Of a stretch of 9,322 bases of DNA, positions 6,271 to 9,322 are shown one piece after another; position 1 is the first letter of the stretch; each line of letters starts with the position of its first letter. The position numbers were made by a program, and so were the translations under genes. The stretch lies in the NCBI GenBank assembly GCA_012511135.1, contig JAAZGQ010000039.1, forward strand, positions 1 through 9,322. The letters run 5' to 3'. Origin of the DNA: Bacteroidales bacterium. GTDB taxonomy: Bacteria > Bacteroidota > Bacteroidia > Bacteroidales > UBA1402. The notes beneath the pieces are model-generated. The model was given only the letters and a program-made list of their open reading frames with translations, did no database searches and was not told the DNA's origin.

Positions 6271-7530
6271 ATGGAAATTTTGGAGATACTATTTTGCTTA
6301 TTGTTTGCCCTGGTATTTTACACCTATCTTGGTTACGGAATGCTCTTGTTTGTGCTGGTCAGGATCAAGAGGCTGTTTGGCCGGGGCCGAAAACAGGGCC
6401 GCCGGCAAGAGCCGGAACAAGAGCTTGCTGCCCGGGTAGCCGGAACCGCTGGCAAAGCGACCGGGGAGGACCAGGGCAGGCGGACTTCGGACATGGAGTT
6501 GCCTCACATCACGATGTTGATAGCGGCCTACAACGAAGAGGATTATGTGGCGCAAAAAGTGCAAAATTCCCGGGAGTTGCAGTATCCTGCCGACAAGTTG
6601 CATCAGCTCTGGGTGACCGACGGCTCCACAGATCGAACACCTGCGCTGCTTTCGCAGTACAAAGGGGTCGAAGTGCTGCATCAGCCTCAAAGGGCCGGCA
6701 AGATAGCGGCCATTAACCGGGCTATGCCTTTTGTTACTACGCCCCTGGTGGTGTTTTCGGATGCCAATACCCGGCTGGGGCCTGAATCGCTGCTGAGGAT
6801 AGCCCGTATGTTCGAAAATCCCCGCACCGGCTGTGTATCGGGCGAGAAACGCATTTTTACCGACAAGGACGGAGCGGCTTCTGCCGCCGGTGAAGGCATT
6901 TACTGGAAATACGAATCGAAACTGAAAAGCTGGGATGCCGAATTGCATTCGGTGGTGGGAGCGGCCGGAGAGTTGTTTGCCATACGCACAGATTTGTATC
7001 AGCCGGTGGAAGCCGACAGCCTGCTGGACGATTTTGTGATTTCGCTGCGGGTAGCCATGCAGGGCTACAAGATTGATTACGATCCCGAAGCTTATGCCAT
7101 AGAACATGCTTCGGCCAATGTCAAAGAAGAACTCAAACGCAAGGTAAGGATTGCCGCCGGAGGCATACAGTCCGTTGTGCGTCTGCGTCCCTTGCTCAAT
7201 ATTTTCAAATACGGCCTGCTTTCGTTTCAATACATTTCGCACCGGGTGCTGCGCTGGACCATTACGCCATTTGCCCTCTTGTTGCTGCTGCCATTGAATA
7301 TTGCGCTGGCTCCGGCTGCAGTGTTTTATTTAGTGTTGCTGCTCCTGCAGCTTTTGTTTTACGGGGCGGCTTTGTTGGGCTGGTTGTTTGAGCAGCGCAA
7401 GATCAAAATCAGGCTGTTTTTTGTGCCTTATTATTTTTTTGTCATGAATTATGCTGTTTTTGCCGGCCTCTGGCGTTATTTGGGCAAAAAACAGTCGGTC
7501 AACTGGGAGCGGGCCCGGCGTGCCCGGTAA
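6271..7530 (+). CDS. membrane-anchored GT2-family glycosyltransferase
   Basis: A 419-residue inverting glycosyltransferase of family GT2, GT-A fold, resembling the cellulose/hyaluronan synthase-like branch. One membrane helix lies at about 4-30. The catalytic domain starts at ITMLIAAYNEEDY (80-92), with TDGSTD (116-121), the metal-site SDANT (163-167), GAAGELFAIR (230-239) and LLDDF (251-255) in the place of the TED/ED motif. KRKVRIAAGG (289-298) stands where QxxRW-like motifs occur. Further helices follow at about 330-375 and 382-402. The active site faces the cytoplasm. Residues about 35-75 between the first helix and the catalytic domain form an unusually long Arg/Gly/Gln/Glu-rich linker. 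The gene ends 24 bases before the flippase start, and the two are probably co-transcribed at least in part. The sugar is unknown. Confidence 0.9.
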   Translation: MEILEILFCLLFALVFYTYLGYGMLLFVLVRIKRLFGRGRKQGRRQEPEQELAARVAGTAGKATGEDQGRRTSDMELPHITMLIAAYNEEDYVAQKVQNSRELQYPADKLHQLWVTDGSTDRTPALLSQYKGVEVLHQPQRAGKIAAINRAMPFVTTPLVVFSDANTRLGPESLLRIARMFENPRTGCVSGEKRIFTDKDGAASAAGEGIYWKYESKLKSWDAELHSVVGAAGELFAIRTDLYQPVEADSLLDDFVISLRVAMQGYKIDYDPEAYAIEHASANVKEELKRKVRIAAGGIQSVVRLRPLLNIFKYGLLSFQYISHRVLRWTITPFALLLLLPLNIALAPAAVFYLVLLLLQLLFYGAALLGWLFEQRKIKIRLFFVPYYFFVMNYAVFAGLWRYLGKKQSVNWERARRAR

Positions 7531-7541
7531 TAAAAATTTCC

Positions 7542-7549
7542 TACCTTTG
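7542..7549 (+). promoter_or_regulatory. -7 box immediately before the flippase start codon
   Basis: TACCTTTG is an exact match to the Bacteroidota -7 consensus TAnnTTTG. It ends 5 bases before the ATG at 7555, so a transcript from it would begin at or next to the start codon and be essentially leaderless. No TTG-like -33 element is seen at the expected distance, which is GC-rich coding sequence of the previous gene. Confidence 0.4.
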
Positions 7550-7554
7550 CGTCC

Positions 7555-9156
7555 ATGATCCACAAACTTCTCGATCGCCTGCGCGACAGGAACAAACCGG
7601 CCAAGGAGGGTTACCGTACCGCTTTCAAGGCTACGGGTTTGTTTGGAGGGGTGCAGGTGGTGACCATTTTGACCGGCCTGCTCAAGTCCAAGCTGGTGGC
7701 TGTCTGGATGGGCACCACGGGTTTTGGCATTCTGAGCCTGTTTAACGCGGCGGTCAATCTGATTTTTTCCATCACCAACCTGGGTTTGCAAAGCTCGGCG
7801 GTGCGCGATATCGCGGCGGCTTCGGCCGGGGACGAAAAAGCGGCGGCTGCAGCGGCCGGTAATCTGGCCGGGCCCGGGCAGCCCGGGAGCTCGGTTCAGC
7901 CCGGGAGCTCGGTTCAGCCTGTGAGCCCGGTTCAAGCCGGGAGCCCGGTCATACCGGGAAAAACCGTCGCCATTATCAAAGCCGTCAATCGCTGGGTACT
8001 GGCCAGCGGCCTGCTGGGAGCCCTGCTTACCATCGCTTTGTCGCCCTGGCTCAGCCGCTGGGTGTTTGAGTCGGATCAATACGTGGGGGCATTTATTCTG
8101 TTGTCGGCGGCCGTGCTGCTTATGGGTTTGTTCAATCAGGATTACGCTGTATTGCAAGGACTTAGGCGGCTCAGGCTGATGGCTAAGGCCAATATTTTCG
8201 GTGCCCTGGCGGGTTTTGTCTGTTCGGTGCCGGTCTTTTATTTTTTCCGCGAAGCGGGTTTGGCCTGGACGGTGGTGATTGCGGCTCTGGCCTCTACTGT
8301 GGTGAGTCTGCTTTACGTCCGCAAGCTGGGCTTGATTTTGCCCAAACAGGATTGGCGTACTTCGCTGGTGTTGGGCAGCGATACGGTGAAGCTGGGCATA
8401 ATGATGGCTATCAGCAGCATCGCGGTTTTTTTGGTGCAATTTGTGGTCAAAACCTATATTTCGCATAAGGGCGGCCTGGATGATGTGGGCCTTTATCAGG
8501 CAGGCTGGGGCCTGAACGAACAATATCTGGGCCTGGTGTTTACAGCCATGGCCAAGGATTATTTTCCCCGCCTCTCGCAGCTGGCCAACGACCGACTGCA
8601 GGTGCGAAAGAGCATCAACGAGCAGGCCGAAATCGCTATCCTGATTTTGGCGCCCATGGTGATTGTGATGCTGGTGTTTCTGCCTTTTATAGTGCGTCTG
8701 CTCTATTCGGGCGATTTCGACGGCATAGTGCCTATGGCTCGCTGGTTGTTGCTGGGCTCCCTGCTCAAGGCAGGCTCCTGGGCTATTTCTTTTGTCTTCC
8801 TGGCCAAAGGACACGGCAAAACCTATTTGTTCAACGAGCTGGGCATCAAGTTTATCACCTTGCCGGCTTACATGCTGGGCTACAGCTTGTTCGGTCTTTT
8901 GGGCATAGGCTATGCCTATGTGTTGTGTTTTGGTATTTATTTTCTTTGGGTAGGCATAGTGGCTTACCGCAAATATAAATTGGTCTACTCCGGGGTGTTC
9001 TGGAGAATGCTGGCATTGACGACCACTGTGCTGGCGGCTTATCTGTTGACTGAGCCTGTGCTGATTTCTGCGGGCCTGCATTATTGGCTGGGCGTTCCGC
9101 TGATTGTGTTGATGGGCTTGTATTCCCTGCGGGAACTGAAAAAGCGATTGTTTTAG
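7555..9156 (+). CDS. wzx: Wzx/MATE-type polysaccharide flippase (O-antigen translocase)
   Basis: A 533-residue polytopic inner-membrane protein of the MOP superfamily that would flip undecaprenyl-linked repeat units to the periplasm. The N-terminal signature FKATGLFGGVQVVTILTGLL (24-43), then GTTGFGILSLFN and NLGLQSSAVRDIA (75-87), is characteristic of O-antigen translocases. Many hydrophobic helices follow, with GLYQAGWGLNEQYLGLVF in the second half. It is longer than the roughly 480-500 residues usual for the family. The excess is an Ala-rich then Gly/Pro/Ser/Val-rich insertion at about 95-136 in the loop before NRWVLASGLLGALL, encoded by degenerate 18-bp repeats. The start at 7555 is required because the first helix begins within about 25 residues. 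No polymerase is visible nearby, so a Wzy-dependent pathway is inferred only. Confidence 0.9.
   Translation: MIHKLLDRLRDRNKPAKEGYRTAFKATGLFGGVQVVTILTGLLKSKLVAVWMGTTGFGILSLFNAAVNLIFSITNLGLQSSAVRDIAAASAGDEKAAAAAAGNLAGPGQPGSSVQPGSSVQPVSPVQAGSPVIPGKTVAIIKAVNRWVLASGLLGALLTIALSPWLSRWVFESDQYVGAFILLSAAVLLMGLFNQDYAVLQGLRRLRLMAKANIFGALAGFVCSVPVFYFFREAGLAWTVVIAALASTVVSLLYVRKLGLILPKQDWRTSLVLGSDTVKLGIMMAISSIAVFLVQFVVKTYISHKGGLDDVGLYQAGWGLNEQYLGLVFTAMAKDYFPRLSQLANDRLQVRKSINEQAEIAILILAPMVIVMLVFLPFIVRLLYSGDFDGIVPMARWLLLGSLLKAGSWAISFVFLAKGHGKTYLFNELGIKFITLPAYMLGYSLFGLLGIGYAYVLCFGIYFLWVGIVAYRKYKLVYSGVFWRMLALTTTVLAAYLLTEPVLISAGLHYWLGVPLIVLMGLYSLRELKKRLF
7879..7950 (+). repeat. 18-bp in-frame tandem repeats inside the flippase gene
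   Basis: Four copies of an 18-base unit CAGCCCGGGAGCTCGGTT: 7879-7896 and 7897-7914 are identical, 7915-7932 differs at three positions and 7933-7950 at four. They encode QPGSSV, QPGSSV, QPVSPV and QAGSPV. A more decayed unit (IPGKTV) may follow. The gradient from identical to diverged copies suggests recent duplication at the left end of an older array. Confidence 0.9.
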
Positions 9157-9322
9157 TCGTATTGATTGTATTATCAAAATGGAATCTTTCGGCTTTAATC
9201 CCGGAGGTTTAGTTGATTTCGTCAGCTGACCCGGTATGAAGTAAAGCGATTATTCCAAAGGAATTAGGAGAAAGATTTTTTTTGTAGAATTAGTGGAAAC
9301 TATACCTTTGCAGCTAAAGCAA
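9157..9322 (+). other. intergenic region downstream of the flippase gene
   Basis: No coding frame or RNA gene is recognisable in these 166 bases. They hold a perfect 10-base palindrome GTCAGCTGAC (9221-9230), a short inverted repeat ATTCC-AAA-GGAAT (9252-9264), and a promoter at the right end. No convincing terminator hairpin follows the flippase stop. Confidence 0.5.
9281..9310 (+). promoter_or_regulatory. Bacteroidota-type promoter reading out of the window
   Basis: The -33 box TTTG (9281-9284) and the exact -7 box TACCTTTG (9303-9310) are separated by 18 bases, close to the usual spacing. It follows a T-run and points rightward, so it should drive a gene or operon that begins beyond base 9322. 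Confidence 0.6.

Noticed and set aside
6227..6439. Short + strand frames (6227-6439 and 6294-6716) overlapping the GT2 start
   Set aside because: They are out of frame with the GT2 gene and their peptides show no recognisable domain.
7879..7950. CRISPR array
   Set aside because: The repeats are contiguous, have no spacers, and lie in frame inside a membrane-protein gene.
7330..9177. Long open frame of 615 codons on the minus strand opposite the flippase gene
   Set aside because: Its product is a His/Gln/Arg-rich string with no domain sense, typical of the antisense frame of a GC-rich membrane-protein gene; the + strand frame has a clear family signature.

Overview
The window looks like part of a surface-polysaccharide (O-antigen or capsule) gene cluster from a member of the Bacteroidota, most likely Bacteroidales. 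Three things point there: gene starts without Shine-Dalgarno sequences, several matches to the Bacteroidota -7 promoter box TAnnTTTG, and a lipoprotein with a LruC-type C-terminal domain. All recognisable genes are on the + strand.

Layout, left to right: (a) the 3' end of an unidentified gene (to 179); (b) a GT4 glycosyltransferase (190-1401); (c) a second, TuaH-like GT4 glycosyltransferase (1477-2658); (d) a two-domain protein joining a PRPP-binding phosphoribosyltransferase to a HAD phosphatase (2675-3616); (e) a 780-residue lipoprotein with a beta-solenoid middle and a LruC domain (3734-6076), followed by a strong hairpin; (f) a promoter candidate and a membrane-anchored GT2 glycosyltransferase (6271-7530); (g) a Wzx/MATE-type flippase (7555-9156); (h) 166 bases without a gene, ending in a good promoter for something beyond the window.

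The likely joint role is assembly of a lipid-linked oligosaccharide by the glycosyltransferases and its export by the flippase. No polymerase, ligase or priming transferase is visible here. The most interesting gene is the phosphoribosyltransferase-HAD fusion. Its architecture fits a two-step ribofuranose addition: phosphoribosyl transfer from PRPP to a glycan, then removal of the 5'-phosphate. Two further oddities stand out. The clustered genes carry in-frame low-complexity insertions, some built of short tandem DNA repeats, in loops where relatives are normally short. The large lipoprotein sits in the middle of the glycan genes between its own possible transcription signals.
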